Source: an uncultured Coriobacteriaceae bacterium (GTDB lineage Bacteria; Actinomycetota; Coriobacteriia; Coriobacteriales; Atopobiaceae). Taken from it: a stretch of 33,790 nucleotides of DNA. The first letter of the stretch is position 1, and the number at the start of each line of letters is the position of its first letter. The stretch is from positions 1-33,790 of the forward strand of contig UQSV01000012.1 in NCBI GenBank assembly GCA_900543875.1. Direction: 5' to 3'. The notes below the pieces were generated by a model. The model was not told the DNA's origin. It worked only from the letters and a program-made list of their open reading frames with translations, and made no database searches. This document shows, one piece after another, positions 1-6,947 of the stretch. The translations under genes were made by a program, and so were the position numbers.

Positions 1-105
1 GTAGGGCTCGATGCCCGTGGGATTCTCGATGTGGTAGGAGAGCGTGCCGCCCGCGATGACACCGCGGCGCGAGAGGGGGGTGGAGAGGAGCTTCCTCGCG
101 TCCAT
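1..105 (-). CDS. N-terminal 35 codons of an unrecognised protein (cut by window edge)
   Basis: On the minus strand an ATG at 105-103 opens a frame with no stop to the window edge. It is preceded by AAAGGATG, a good ribosome binding site about 7 bases upstream. The peptide begins MDARKLLSTPLSRRGVIAGG and continues with a polar, Tyr/His/Asn/Pro-containing stretch. The Arg-Arg pair superficially resembles a twin-arginine signal, but no hydrophobic core follows, so export is not supported. I do not recognise the family. It is divergent from the hydrolase at 491. Only the start is visible, so coding status rests on frame, SD and composition. Confidence 0.6.
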   Translation of the reverse strand, partial: MDARKLLSTPLSRRGVIAGGTLSYHIENPTGIEPY

Positions 106-490
106 GGGTTCTCATCCTTTCTGGTGCCGGCTGCGCACGTGCGCTGGCCGGCGCTCTTGGCCCGTTTCGCGCGGCGCCTGGGGCGCTGGTTCCGGCGGGT
201 TGCTTTTATTCCCTACTACCTTACTATGAATAAGGGTGTTTTCAAGCGCGAGCAGGGCGTCGCTGGCCCTTGTAATCGCATCGTTACAGAATGGGCGGAC
301 GGCTCGCCTGCGTGCGTTGTGTAGCTAGTATATGGCTCCACACCCAAGGCGTGGTTACAGCCTGGTTGCTTGGCCGGCGATGCGCACGGCCCGCGTGCGC
401 GCCGGGCATTGGATGGGTCGGCCCGCGTGACCGGGCGGAATTGGACGAGGGATGCCGGCCCGCGTGGCCGGGCAGAAGGAAGGGAGACCC
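106..490. other. Divergent intergenic region, 385 bp
   Basis: Separates the leftward partial gene from the rightward S33 hydrolase. Short frames here have neither good SD sequences nor family resemblance. The middle (about 200-245) is more AT-rich than its surroundings and holds a plausible promoter, listed separately. The 3' part contains GCCCGCGTG-type near-repeats around 387-400, 421-429 and 460-468, with no obvious function. Confidence 0.5.
200..227 (+). promoter_or_regulatory. Candidate sigma70-type promoter upstream of the S33 hydrolase
   Basis: TTGCTT (200-205) and TACTAT (222-227) are separated by 16 bases in the only AT-rich stretch of this intergenic region. It would give a leader of about 255 bases before the ATG at 491, which is long, so another promoter nearer the gene may exist. 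Motif match only. Confidence 0.35.
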
Positions 491-1384
491 ATGGAGGAGC
501 TCAAGGTCGTCGAGGGGTACATGCCGTTTGCCGGATACAAGACGTGGTATCGCATCGTGGGCGAGAACGGCCTGGGGCGCCTACCGCTACTCACCATCCA
601 CGGCGGCCCCGGCAACACCCACTGGTACCTGCGCTCCCTCGACGAGCTCGCCCGCAAGTACCACCGCCAGGTCATCTACTACGACCAGATTGGCTGCGGC
701 TACTCCAAGACGCCCTCCAACCCCGACATGTGGAGCGCCGAGCTCTTCGAGGAGGAGCTCGTGGCCCTGCGCCGTCACCTGGGCCTCGAGCACGTGCACC
801 TGCTGGGCCAGAGCTGGGGCGGCATGCTCGAGCTGCAGTACGCCACGCACCGCCCGAGCGGCGTGGCGTCGATGGTGGTGGCGAGCTCGCCGGCAGACGC
901 GCACCTGTGGCTCTCCGAGGCGCTTCGCCTGCGCTCCTACCTGCCCCGCGAGATGGAGGAGGCGCTTGCCCAGGCAGACGTCGACGGCGACTACGACCGC
1001 CCAGAGGTCAAGGCTGCGAGCGCCGAGTACTACCGCCGCCACGTGGCCGCGGTGCCCGAGGACGAGCGTCCCGTCGAGTGGCGCAAGCCCTTCGCCGACC
1101 CCGCGGGCGACGAGGTCTACCACACGATGCAGGGCATGAGCGAGTTCGTGTTCACGGGCAAGCTCAAGGACTGGAGCGTGGTCGACCAGCTGTCCAACAT
1201 CTGCATCCCCACGCTCGTGACCTCGGGCACGGCCGACGAGTGCACCCCGCTCATCGCCAAGCAGGTCGCCGATGGCATCCCCGGTGCCGAGTGGGCCCTG
1301 CTCGAAGGCACCCACTGCGTGCACCTCGAGCACGTCGAGCAGTACAACGCCGTGGTCGAGGAGTTCCTCGAGCGCCACGAGTAG
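491..1384 (+). CDS. Proline iminopeptidase-family alpha/beta hydrolase (peptidase S33)
   Basis: 297 residues, the usual length for cytosolic proline iminopeptidase or L-amino-acid amidase enzymes that release N-terminal proline or similar residues from small peptides and amides. Visible motifs: oxyanion segment HGGPG (37-41), nucleophile elbow GQSWGG with Ser108, acid Asp249 in SGTADE, and His275 or His278 in GTHCVH. The segment between the elbow and the acid (about 140-225) is a helical cap region. There is no signal peptide. The start at 491 is preferred over an in-frame upstream ATG (452) because AAGGAAGGGAG lies just upstream. It ends at a bidirectional-looking hairpin and converges on the phospholipase-like gene. 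Exact substrate cannot be read from sequence. Confidence 0.9.
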   Translation: MEELKVVEGYMPFAGYKTWYRIVGENGLGRLPLLTIHGGPGNTHWYLRSLDELARKYHRQVIYYDQIGCGYSKTPSNPDMWSAELFEEELVALRRHLGLEHVHLLGQSWGGMLELQYATHRPSGVASMVVASSPADAHLWLSEALRLRSYLPREMEEALAQADVDGDYDRPEVKAASAEYYRRHVAAVPEDERPVEWRKPFADPAGDEVYHTMQGMSEFVFTGKLKDWSVVDQLSNICIPTLVTSGTADECTPLIAKQVADGIPGAEWALLEGTHCVHLEHVEQYNAVVEEFLERHE

Positions 1385-1398
1385 GCGGGCGTGACAAA

Positions 1399-1440
1399 GG
1401 AGGGCCCGGCAGCCGTGTGGTTGCCGGGCCCTCCTGTGGT
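1399..1440. terminator. Hairpin terminator between convergent genes
   Basis: A perfect 13-bp stem (GGAGGGCCCGGCA at 1399-1411 with its complement at 1422-1434) and a 10-base loop lie between the stops of the hydrolase and the leftward phospholipase-family gene. The T-tract is weak on both strands, so it may serve both genes inefficiently. Confidence 0.7.
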
Positions 1441-1465
1441 TTGCGCACGTTTTGACGCCGCCGCG

Positions 1466-2449
1466 CTACGCCTCGACGGTCACGCCGCCCTGCTCGGCAT
1501 CGTCGGCAGACTCGGGAGCTTCGTCGGTGCCCAGCGGCATGCCGGAGTAGTTGAGGCCGGCGACCGCGGCGCGCAGCTCCTCGCCGCCGTGCGTGAACGC
1601 CTCGGAGAGCGTTGGCCAGCCCTTGAGGGCGCGGTCGAACACCTCGGGGAAGCTCTCGTTGGACGCGACGCGCGTAAAGGGGTTCACCCACTCCTCATGG
1701 TCAAGGTTGGCCGCGGCGCACTCGTCGGAGGTCGAGACGCGGTGGGAGAGGGCCTGCAGCAGCGAGTGCGAGCGCACGGCGCGCTCGATGATGCCCAGCC
1801 CCACGCCGCGCAGCGAGCCGTGCGGCTCGATCGAGCGGTAGCACAGCTCCATGTCGGCCACGGCGCCCGCGTACTCGCTCGCGCCCACCTTGAGGCCAAA
1901 CGTCTCCCACGCGACCTGGCTCATGAGGGCGCCCGCCACGCGGCAGATGCGCTCGGTGTGGACGAGCTCCGACGCCGGCGGGCAGTCGTGCACGGTCGCG
2001 CGGCGCAGCTTCCACAGCATCCAGGTGTCGAGGTCGCTCTCGATGACGGCGTGGACCTCGCTGTCCGCGTCATAGAGGTCGTCGGCCGCCTCGACGATGG
2101 CGTACTGCTGCGCGTAGACAAAGGGGTGCGCCACGCGGTCGAGCGCGTAGTGGGAGAGCATGCCCAGGGCAAACGCGCGGCCAATGCCGGCGTCTGCGGC
2201 GGGCAGGTGCCCCACGCCCTCGCGCAGGGCAAGGAAGGCGCTGGTCATGTGGCCGTCATGCATCTCGTGGGCAAGCGCGCGGGCCTCGGAGCCGCGCTCT
2301 GGCGTGGTGAGCATGCGGAAGAAGAAGGGGTCGGGGCCCTGGTTGCCCAGCAGAAACGCCAGCAGCTCCTCCTCGCTGGTGATGACGCCCTCGGGAAGCA
2401 AGGTGGCCGAGCGCTCGCCGAACAGGTGATGGGTGATGAGTGCGGGCAT
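1466..2449 (-). CDS. Zinc-dependent phospholipase C family protein
   Basis: 327 residues. The first 140 match the metal-ligand order of the zinc-dependent phospholipase C family (the fold of Clostridium perfringens alpha-toxin): His7/His8 near the N terminus, GPDP with Asp40, a His-rich segment (His61, His64, His67), His100-x3-Asp104 in SHYALD, His108, and His133-x3-Glu137. No signal peptide is visible, so the protein is probably cytoplasmic and need not be a toxin; in many gut bacteria members of this family are uncharacterised. The start at 2449 (MPALITHH) is chosen over an ATG five codons upstream because AAAGGA sits correctly before it. The C-terminal 25 residues are acidic and low in complexity. 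It shares an intergenic region with the divergent MFS gene. Confidence 0.82.
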   Translation of the reverse strand: MPALITHHLFGERSATLLPEGVITSEEELLAFLLGNQGPDPFFFRMLTTPERGSEARALAHEMHDGHMTSAFLALREGVGHLPAADAGIGRAFALGMLSHYALDRVAHPFVYAQQYAIVEAADDLYDADSEVHAVIESDLDTWMLWKLRRATVHDCPPASELVHTERICRVAGALMSQVAWETFGLKVGASEYAGAVADMELCYRSIEPHGSLRGVGLGIIERAVRSHSLLQALSHRVSTSDECAAANLDHEEWVNPFTRVASNESFPEVFDRALKGWPTLSEAFTHGGEELRAAVAGLNYSGMPLGTDEAPESADDAEQGGVTVEA

Positions 2450-2480
2450 GGGATGTCCTTTCATACGCTAAGTCCATCTC

Positions 2481-2508
2481 ATTATGCCCCGTCTGTGCGC
2501 GAGAAGAA
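2481..2508 (-). promoter_or_regulatory. Candidate promoter of the phospholipase-family gene
   Basis: Read on the minus strand, TTCTTC (2508-2503) and CATAAT (2486-2481) are 16 bases apart, about 32 bases upstream of the start codon. The -35 match is poor, the -10 match good. Confidence 0.35.
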
Positions 2509-2675
2509 CAGTCTTGCGGGCGTTTCGCTGCCGCTTGCCGCCCGCTCGCGGGCCAAGGCGGGCCGTCGATTCTTTTCGGGTACCTTACGTGGGCAAGCGG
2601 CCAAACCCGCTACCATGGATGGGACCCGCGCCGCGTGCACCGCGCCGACGCACGACAAACGTTATGGAGATGCCC

Positions 2676-3935
2676 ATGGCAAAGACCAAGTACACCAAGC
2701 TCGAGCGCAACTGGGTGATGTATGACGTGGGCAACTCGGCGCTTGTGCTGCTCAACACCTCGATCGTGCCCATCTACTTCAACGCGATCAACACCGGCGC
2801 CTCCGCCGCCGAGCTCGTGAGCGCCTGGGCCAACGCCCAGACCATCGCCTCGCTTGTGGTGGCGCTGCTCATGCCCGTGCTGGGTTCGCTCGCAGACTAC
2901 GCGGGCAACAAGATCAAGTTCTTCATTGGCTTCTTCCTCACGGGCCTCGTGCTGTGCTTTGCCCAGGCCATCCCCATGGGGGCGCTGCCGTTCCTCGTGG
3001 CTTACGTGCTGTGCACGATTGGCCTCAACTCGTCCATGACGTTCTATGATGCTATGCTCACCGACGTCACGACCGACGAGCGCATGGACACGGTCTCGAG
3101 CTCGGGCTATGCCTGGGGCTACGTGGGTTCCACCGTGCCGTTCATCGTCTGCCTCGCCCTCATCTTTGGCGGCCCCGCCCTGGGCCTCGAAACGATGCTG
3201 TGCACGCGCCTGTCGTTTGTGATCACGGGCCTGTGGTGGCTCGCCTTTACCCTGCCGCTCATCCGCACCTACAAGCAGCGCTTTGGCAAAGAGCGCGAGC
3301 CGGGCGAGACGCTGGGCACCATCGTGGGCTCCACCTTCTTGGGCCTCGTCGACACGATGAGGAGCATCGCCAAGAACCGCACGCTGCTCGTGTACATGGT
3401 GGCGTTCTTCTTCTATATCGATGGCGTCCACACCGTCATCTCGATGGCGACGAGCTATGGCGCGGCTCTGGGCATCGACTCGACCCAGCTCGTGCTGGCG
3501 CTGCTCGTGACGCAGTTCGTGGCGTTCCCGTCGGCCATCATCTACGGCAAGCTCGCTGGCAAGGTGGGCACGCTGCGCATGATCATCGTGGCGGTGCTCG
3601 CGTACTGCGGCATCGTGCTGTTTGCGGCCTTCGCGCTCAAGACGGCCGTTGAGTTTTGGATCCTCGCCATTCTCGTGGGCCTCTTCCAGGGCGGCGTGCA
3701 GGCGCTTTCGCGCAGCTTCTTTGGCAAGCTCGTACCCAAGGAGCACAGCAACGAGTACTACGGCTTCTTCGACATCTTTGGCCGCTACGCCAGCGTGTTC
3801 GGCACGTTCCTGGTGGGCATCATCACCTCGCTCACGGGCGACGCGAGCCTGGGCGTGCTGTCGATTGGCGTACTGCTCGTCGTGGGCCTCGTGATGCTGT
3901 TGACGCTGCCCGACGCGCGTGGCGAGCGCGCCTAG
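2676..3935 (+). CDS. MFS transporter of the UMF1/Atg22-like family
   Basis: 419 residues with about 12 hydrophobic segments. The N-terminal YDVGNSA motif (about 16-22), followed by VPIYF, is typical of the UMF1 (Atg22-like) major facilitator family, whose substrates are mostly unknown; amino-acid efflux is known for the vacuolar Atg22 relatives. A charged cytoplasmic loop (RTYKQRFGKEREPGE) separates the two six-helix halves. The start at 2676 (MAKTKYTK) has TGGAGA 5 bases upstream; the frame stays open much farther 5' but with a composition unlike a membrane protein. Single-gene unit followed by a strong terminator. Confidence 0.87.
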   Translation: MAKTKYTKLERNWVMYDVGNSALVLLNTSIVPIYFNAINTGASAAELVSAWANAQTIASLVVALLMPVLGSLADYAGNKIKFFIGFFLTGLVLCFAQAIPMGALPFLVAYVLCTIGLNSSMTFYDAMLTDVTTDERMDTVSSSGYAWGYVGSTVPFIVCLALIFGGPALGLETMLCTRLSFVITGLWWLAFTLPLIRTYKQRFGKEREPGETLGTIVGSTFLGLVDTMRSIAKNRTLLVYMVAFFFYIDGVHTVISMATSYGAALGIDSTQLVLALLVTQFVAFPSAIIYGKLAGKVGTLRMIIVAVLAYCGIVLFAAFALKTAVEFWILAILVGLFQGGVQALSRSFFGKLVPKEHSNEYYGFFDIFGRYASVFGTFLVGIITSLTGDASLGVLSIGVLLVVGLVMLLTLPDARGERA

Positions 3936-3973
3936 CACGCGCGTTTGCTTGGCGTAATAAGTTGACCGCCTAC

Positions 3974-4012
3974 GGCGGGGGAGGACGCGTTCCTCTCCCG
4001 CCGCTTCTTTTG
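3974..4012 (+). terminator. Rho-independent terminator after the UMF1 transporter gene
   Basis: Stem GGCGGGGGAGG (3974-3984) pairs with CCTCTCCCGCC (3992-4002), one G-U pair, loop of 7, followed by GCTTCTTTT. Confidence 0.8.
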
Positions 4013-4151
4013 TGCGAGAAGGGGGAGGGCCTCTCTGTCACATCAGATGCTGCCGTCTCTACCGGGCGTGCATATTTACCTGCGCTTACTGTGTGCGAGC
4101 GGGGTATCATATCGGCTCGTTGTGCTTCTCCAACATGGGAGGATGACTGGC

Positions 4152-4727
4152 TTGAGCCTTCTCGAGATCATCTTGCTGGGCGTGGCCCTTTCGGCCGACG
4201 CCTTTGCCGTGACCATCTCCAACACGTTTGTCTACGCAAGCGAGTCCAAGCGTCGCCTCGTGCTCATGCCGGTGATGTTTGGCCTGTTCCAGGGCCTCAT
4301 GCCGCTACTGGGCTACTTTGTGGGAGGCCTCGCGGCCGAGGTCATCGAGCGCTACGCCGGCATCATCACACTCGTGATTCTGGGCATCGTGGGCGGCAAC
4401 ATGATCCGCGAGGGCGCCGAGGCGCTGCTGCACCCCGGCGAGGACGAGGCCGAGCACGCGGGTCCCGTGGCCAAGCGCCTCACGATGGTCACAATCCTCG
4501 CCCAGGCCTTCGCCACCGCGATCGACGCCTTCGCCGTGGGCGTGAGCCTGCGCGCCCAGGCGGTGAACATCGTGGTCGCGGCCTCGATCATCGCCCTCAC
4601 GACGTTCGTGCTATGCCTCGCGGCGCTTGCCATGGGCCGCAAGCTGGGCGAGGTGCTGGGAGACCGCGCCCAGGTCGCCGGCGGCATCGTGCTGGTGCTC
4701 ATCGGCCTCAAGGCGTTCTTCGCGTAG
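4152..4727 (+). CDS. mntP: Manganese efflux pump MntP
   Basis: 191 residues, six predicted membrane helices, matching the MntP family that exports Mn2+ across the cytoplasmic membrane to prevent manganese intoxication. The internal duplication is visible as two DAFAV motifs: SADAFAV with Asp16 in helix 1 and AIDAFAV with Asp125 in helix 4; both aspartates are conserved ion-path residues of the family. Between the halves is an acidic/His cytoplasmic loop (HPGEDEAEH, 94-102). I choose a TTG start at 4152 because GGAGGA (4138-4143) lies 8 bases upstream. The in-frame ATG at 4143 overlaps the SD itself. I looked for a yybP-ykoY manganese riboswitch upstream and could not recognise one. Followed by its own terminator. 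Confidence 0.93.
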   Translation: MSLLEIILLGVALSADAFAVTISNTFVYASESKRRLVLMPVMFGLFQGLMPLLGYFVGGLAAEVIERYAGIITLVILGIVGGNMIREGAEALLHPGEDEAEHAGPVAKRLTMVTILAQAFATAIDAFAVGVSLRAQAVNIVVAASIIALTTFVLCLAALAMGRKLGEVLGDRAQVAGGIVLVLIGLKAFFA

Positions 4728-4768
4728 GGGCCGCCAGTTCCGTCTTGGCCCATGCCCCGCTTTTCTCG

Positions 4769-4806
4769 TGCCCCTCGTCTTCCCCGCAGAAGGCGAGGGG
4801 CATTTT
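4769..4806 (+). terminator. Rho-independent terminator of mntP
   Basis: TGCCCCTCG (4769-4777) pairs with CGAGGGGCA (4794-4802), with further CTTC/GAAG pairing inside, followed directly by TTTT. Confidence 0.8.
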
Positions 4807-4811
4807 CGCGC

Positions 4812-4876
4812 GGGGACACAGGGACGTGTCTTTTGTCCCCGCCAAAAGGTAAAAAAAGACACGTCCCTGTGTCCCC
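4812..4876. repeat. Palindromic GGGGAC-ended repeat (REP-like), 65 bp
   Basis: Two perfect 23-bp inverted arms, 4812-4834 and 4854-4876, surround a 19-base centre. Arms begin GGGGACACAGGGACGTGTC and end in TTTT/AAAA, and the centre itself contains GTCCCC. It lies between the mntP terminator and the hdeD-like gene. Because mntP already has a terminator, this looks like an inserted repeat rather than that gene's terminator. GGGGAC-ended palindromes of this kind are often REP sequences moved by Y1 (RAYT) transposases; no transposase is present here. Confidence 0.8.
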
Positions 4877-4936
4877 GATGTCTTGGGCTGGCCGCAGATG
4901 GGTATGCCAAGGGTGAGCGAGAGCGAGGAGGTTCGC

Positions 4937-5470
4937 ATGGATTGGTTCGAGAGGTTCTTTAGGCGCACGAAGACAACGGTCATCCTCATGGGCGTGGCGC
5001 TGCTCGTCCTGGGCATCGCGCTGTTCGTGAGCCCCATCGGGGCCACGCTGCTGGTGGTTCGCGTTATGGGCTGGGTGCTGTTCGCCGCGGGCGCCCTCAC
5101 GCTCGCGGGCTGCTGGCGCCACTACAGCGAGGGGCTGCGGCAGGCAGACCTGTTCATGGGCCTGCTCGAGTGCGTGCCCGGCGCCTGCCTCGTCATCTGG
5201 CCCGACGCCTTCGTGAGCGTGATCTACGCGCTCATTGGCGTCGTGATTCTCGTGACGGGCATCAACGACGTCATCGAGGCCAACGCGCTGCGCCACGTCG
5301 TGGGCGTTGGCTGGGGCTGGCGCATGGCACTAGGTGTCGCCACGGTGGTCGTGGGGCTCGTCGTGGTGGCCTCGCCCTTCACGATGGCCGAGCTGGTGAT
5401 GCTCGTGGCCGGCGTGGCCCTCGTGTTCGACGGTATCACCGAGATTGTCGCCGGCATCTCGATGCCGTAG
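4937..5470 (+). CDS. HdeD-like DUF308 membrane protein
   Basis: 177 residues, nearly all hydrophobic, arranged as about six short helices with internally similar segments (VILMGVALLVLGIALF, VLFAAGALTLAGC, VIYALIGVVILVTGINDVIEA, LVVASPFTMAELVMLVAGVALVFDGITEIVAG). This matches the DUF308/HdeD membrane family, linked in E. coli to acid resistance but of unknown biochemical activity. The start at 4937 (MDWFERFFRR) is selected because GAGGAGG lies 6 bases upstream; an earlier ATG at 4883 has no SD. It follows the palindromic repeat and converges on serB. Confidence 0.82.
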   Translation: MDWFERFFRRTKTTVILMGVALLVLGIALFVSPIGATLLVVRVMGWVLFAAGALTLAGCWRHYSEGLRQADLFMGLLECVPGACLVIWPDAFVSVIYALIGVVILVTGINDVIEANALRHVVGVGWGWRMALGVATVVVGLVVVASPFTMAELVMLVAGVALVFDGITEIVAGISMP

Positions 5471-5499
5471 CGGAGACGGACGGCATATCGCCACGTAAG

Positions 5500-5530
5500 A
5501 AGGGCGCGTCCTTGCGGGCGCGTCCTGTTT
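5500..5530. terminator. Possible bidirectional terminator between hdeD-like gene and serB
   Basis: AGGGCGCG and CGCGTCCT can pair with one mismatch around a loop of about 10 bases, between convergent stops. Its sequence is also a direct repeat of GGGCGCGTCCT, so the pairing is imperfect. Confidence 0.45.
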
Positions 5531-5531
5531 G

Positions 5532-6680
5532 CTACTGGTCGATGATGTCGAGAACGCGCATGAGGTCGCGCTCCTCGATGGCGTAGGGCGCTGCCTCGCG
5601 CACGCGTGGCTTGGCGCAAAACGCGATGCCCGTCCCCGCCGCCAAGATCATGGGGATGTCGTTGGCGCCGTCGCCCAGGGCAACGCAGCGCTTGAGCGGA
5701 ATGCCCAGCTCGCTAGCCCAGTCCTCGAGGGCCTCGAGCTTGCGGTCCTTGGTCACGATGGGCGCGGCCGGCTTGCCCGTGAGCTTGCCGTCCACTACCT
5801 CGAGGCGGTTTGCCAGGCAGAAGTCGATGCCCGCGGCCGCAACGATGCGGTCGGCCACCTCGTGGAAGCCTCCGGAGACCACGCCCACCTTCCAGCCGCG
5901 CTCGTGGGCGGTCGAGACGAGCTCGAGCGCGCCCTCCGTGAACGTCACACGTTCGTAGGCGCGGTCGAACACGTCCTGGCCAAGGCCCGCAAGCAGGCCC
6001 ACGCGCTCGGTGAGCGCCGCGGCAAAGTCGAGCTCGCCGCGCATGGCGCGCTCGGTGATGTCCGCGACCTTCTCGCCCACGCCGGCCTCTTCGCCCAGAA
6101 GGTCGATGACCTCCTGGTTGATGAGCGTGGAGTCGATGTCCATCACGATGAGGCGCGCGTCGGGCGTAAGCGCGGGCACCTTCTTCTCCATGATGTAGTC
6201 GTCCATCACGAAGCCCTCGCCGATGCTCGTCTCCACCGCGTCGATGACTGCGAAACCGCGGCCGCGGTAGCAGCGGATGCCCAGCTCGTTGTGCTTGTTG
6301 ACCGTGAGGTACATGGCGGCAAGGCCGCGCTCGCGGCACAGGCCCACGTAGAAGGAGATGACATCTGCGGCGAGGTGGCGGCCGCGGCAGCTGCTCTTGA
6401 GGTAGATCTTGGAGATGAAGAAGCGATTGGTCTCGGGCTCGACGTGGCCACCGGTGTAGCCGCAGGTCTGACCGTCCTCGTCCATGACGAACCAGTATTC
6501 GTAGGCGTGCTCCGCCATGTCGCGTTGGATCGCGGGCAGGCTCTGGAACTGCTCGACCATGTAGTTGGTCTGGTCCTGGCCGATGAGGGCGGGCCAGTAC
6601 TCGTTCCAGATCTGGCTGGCGAGGCTTGCGAGCTCCTCCTGGTCTGGCGTGGTCTTAACGGCCCTCATGCGTGCCCCCAT
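5532..6680 (-). CDS. serB: Fusion: GNAT acetyltransferase domain + phosphoserine phosphatase SerB
   Basis: 382 residues in two parts. Residues about 1-168 look like a GNAT-fold N-acetyltransferase: an acceptor-side helical start, a beta strand ending in FISKIYLKSSCRGRHLAADVI (the acetyl-CoA loop RGRHLA at 99-104), and Tyr138 in RCYRGRGF near the end. Residues about 170-382 are a complete HAD phosphatase of the SerB type: nucleophile and acid Asp181/Asp183 in MDIDSTL, TERAMRGELDF (209-219), Ser269 in VVSGGF, Lys311/Lys314, and GDGAND with Asp337 and Asp341. SerB makes L-serine from phosphoserine, the last step of serine synthesis. The ACT domain found in some SerB proteins is absent. The start at 6680 follows GAGAGGAG; an ATG eight codons upstream lacks it. 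The GNAT substrate is unknown. Confidence 0.9.
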   Translation of the reverse strand: MGARMRAVKTTPDQEELASLASQIWNEYWPALIGQDQTNYMVEQFQSLPAIQRDMAEHAYEYWFVMDEDGQTCGYTGGHVEPETNRFFISKIYLKSSCRGRHLAADVISFYVGLCRERGLAAMYLTVNKHNELGIRCYRGRGFAVIDAVETSIGEGFVMDDYIMEKKVPALTPDARLIVMDIDSTLINQEVIDLLGEEAGVGEKVADITERAMRGELDFAAALTERVGLLAGLGQDVFDRAYERVTFTEGALELVSTAHERGWKVGVVSGGFHEVADRIVAAAGIDFCLANRLEVVDGKLTGKPAAPIVTKDRKLEALEDWASELGIPLKRCVALGDGANDIPMILAAGTGIAFCAKPRVREAAPYAIEERDLMRVLDIIDQ

Positions 6681-6752
6681 GGCGCTCCTCTCGTATGTGT
6701 GCACGACGTTTCTACTGTAGCGCAGCAGCCCGGATGCGGGCGCCTTGCTGCC

Positions 6753-6832
6753 TGGGACAAATTAGCCCGGAGCTTTATCGTCCCAAAACCCAGGAAAAGT
6801 GGGACAAATAAGCTCCGGGCTAATTTGTCCCA
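6753..6832. repeat. Second palindromic GGGAC-ended repeat, 80 bp
   Basis: Perfect 23-bp inverted arms (6753-6775 and 6810-6832; starting TGGGACAAATTAGCCCGGAG) with an inner stem GTCCCA/TGGGAC (6780-6785/6800-6805). Nearly the whole 80 bases can fold into one hairpin. It sits upstream of serB and beyond the glnN terminator. Arm sequence differs from the 4812-4876 element apart from the GGGAC ends, so the two are different members of one structural class. Confidence 0.8.
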
Positions 6833-6853
6833 TCTGCGGGCGAAACCGTTCCA

Positions 6854-6887
6854 AAGAAAGGAGCCCCGCCCGATGGGGCGAGGCTCC
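6854..6887 (-). terminator. Rho-independent terminator of glnN
   Basis: Read leftward: GGAGCC-T-CGCCC, loop, GGGCG-G-GGCTCC, then TTTCTTT (plus-strand AAAGAAA at 6853-6859). Stem of about 12 pairs. Confidence 0.8.
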
Positions 6888-6947
6888 TGGGGATGCGGCG
6901 TTGCCGCGGTCGGCTTGCGGCGCCGGGCGTGCCGGGCGCGCGAAGGG

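Noticed and set aside
1..105. Twin-arginine signal peptide on the partial gene
   Set aside because: SRRGVI is followed by only a few small residues and then polar sequence, with no hydrophobic core.
4013..4151. yybP-ykoY manganese riboswitch upstream of mntP
   Set aside because: The conserved core of that riboswitch could not be recognised in this leader.
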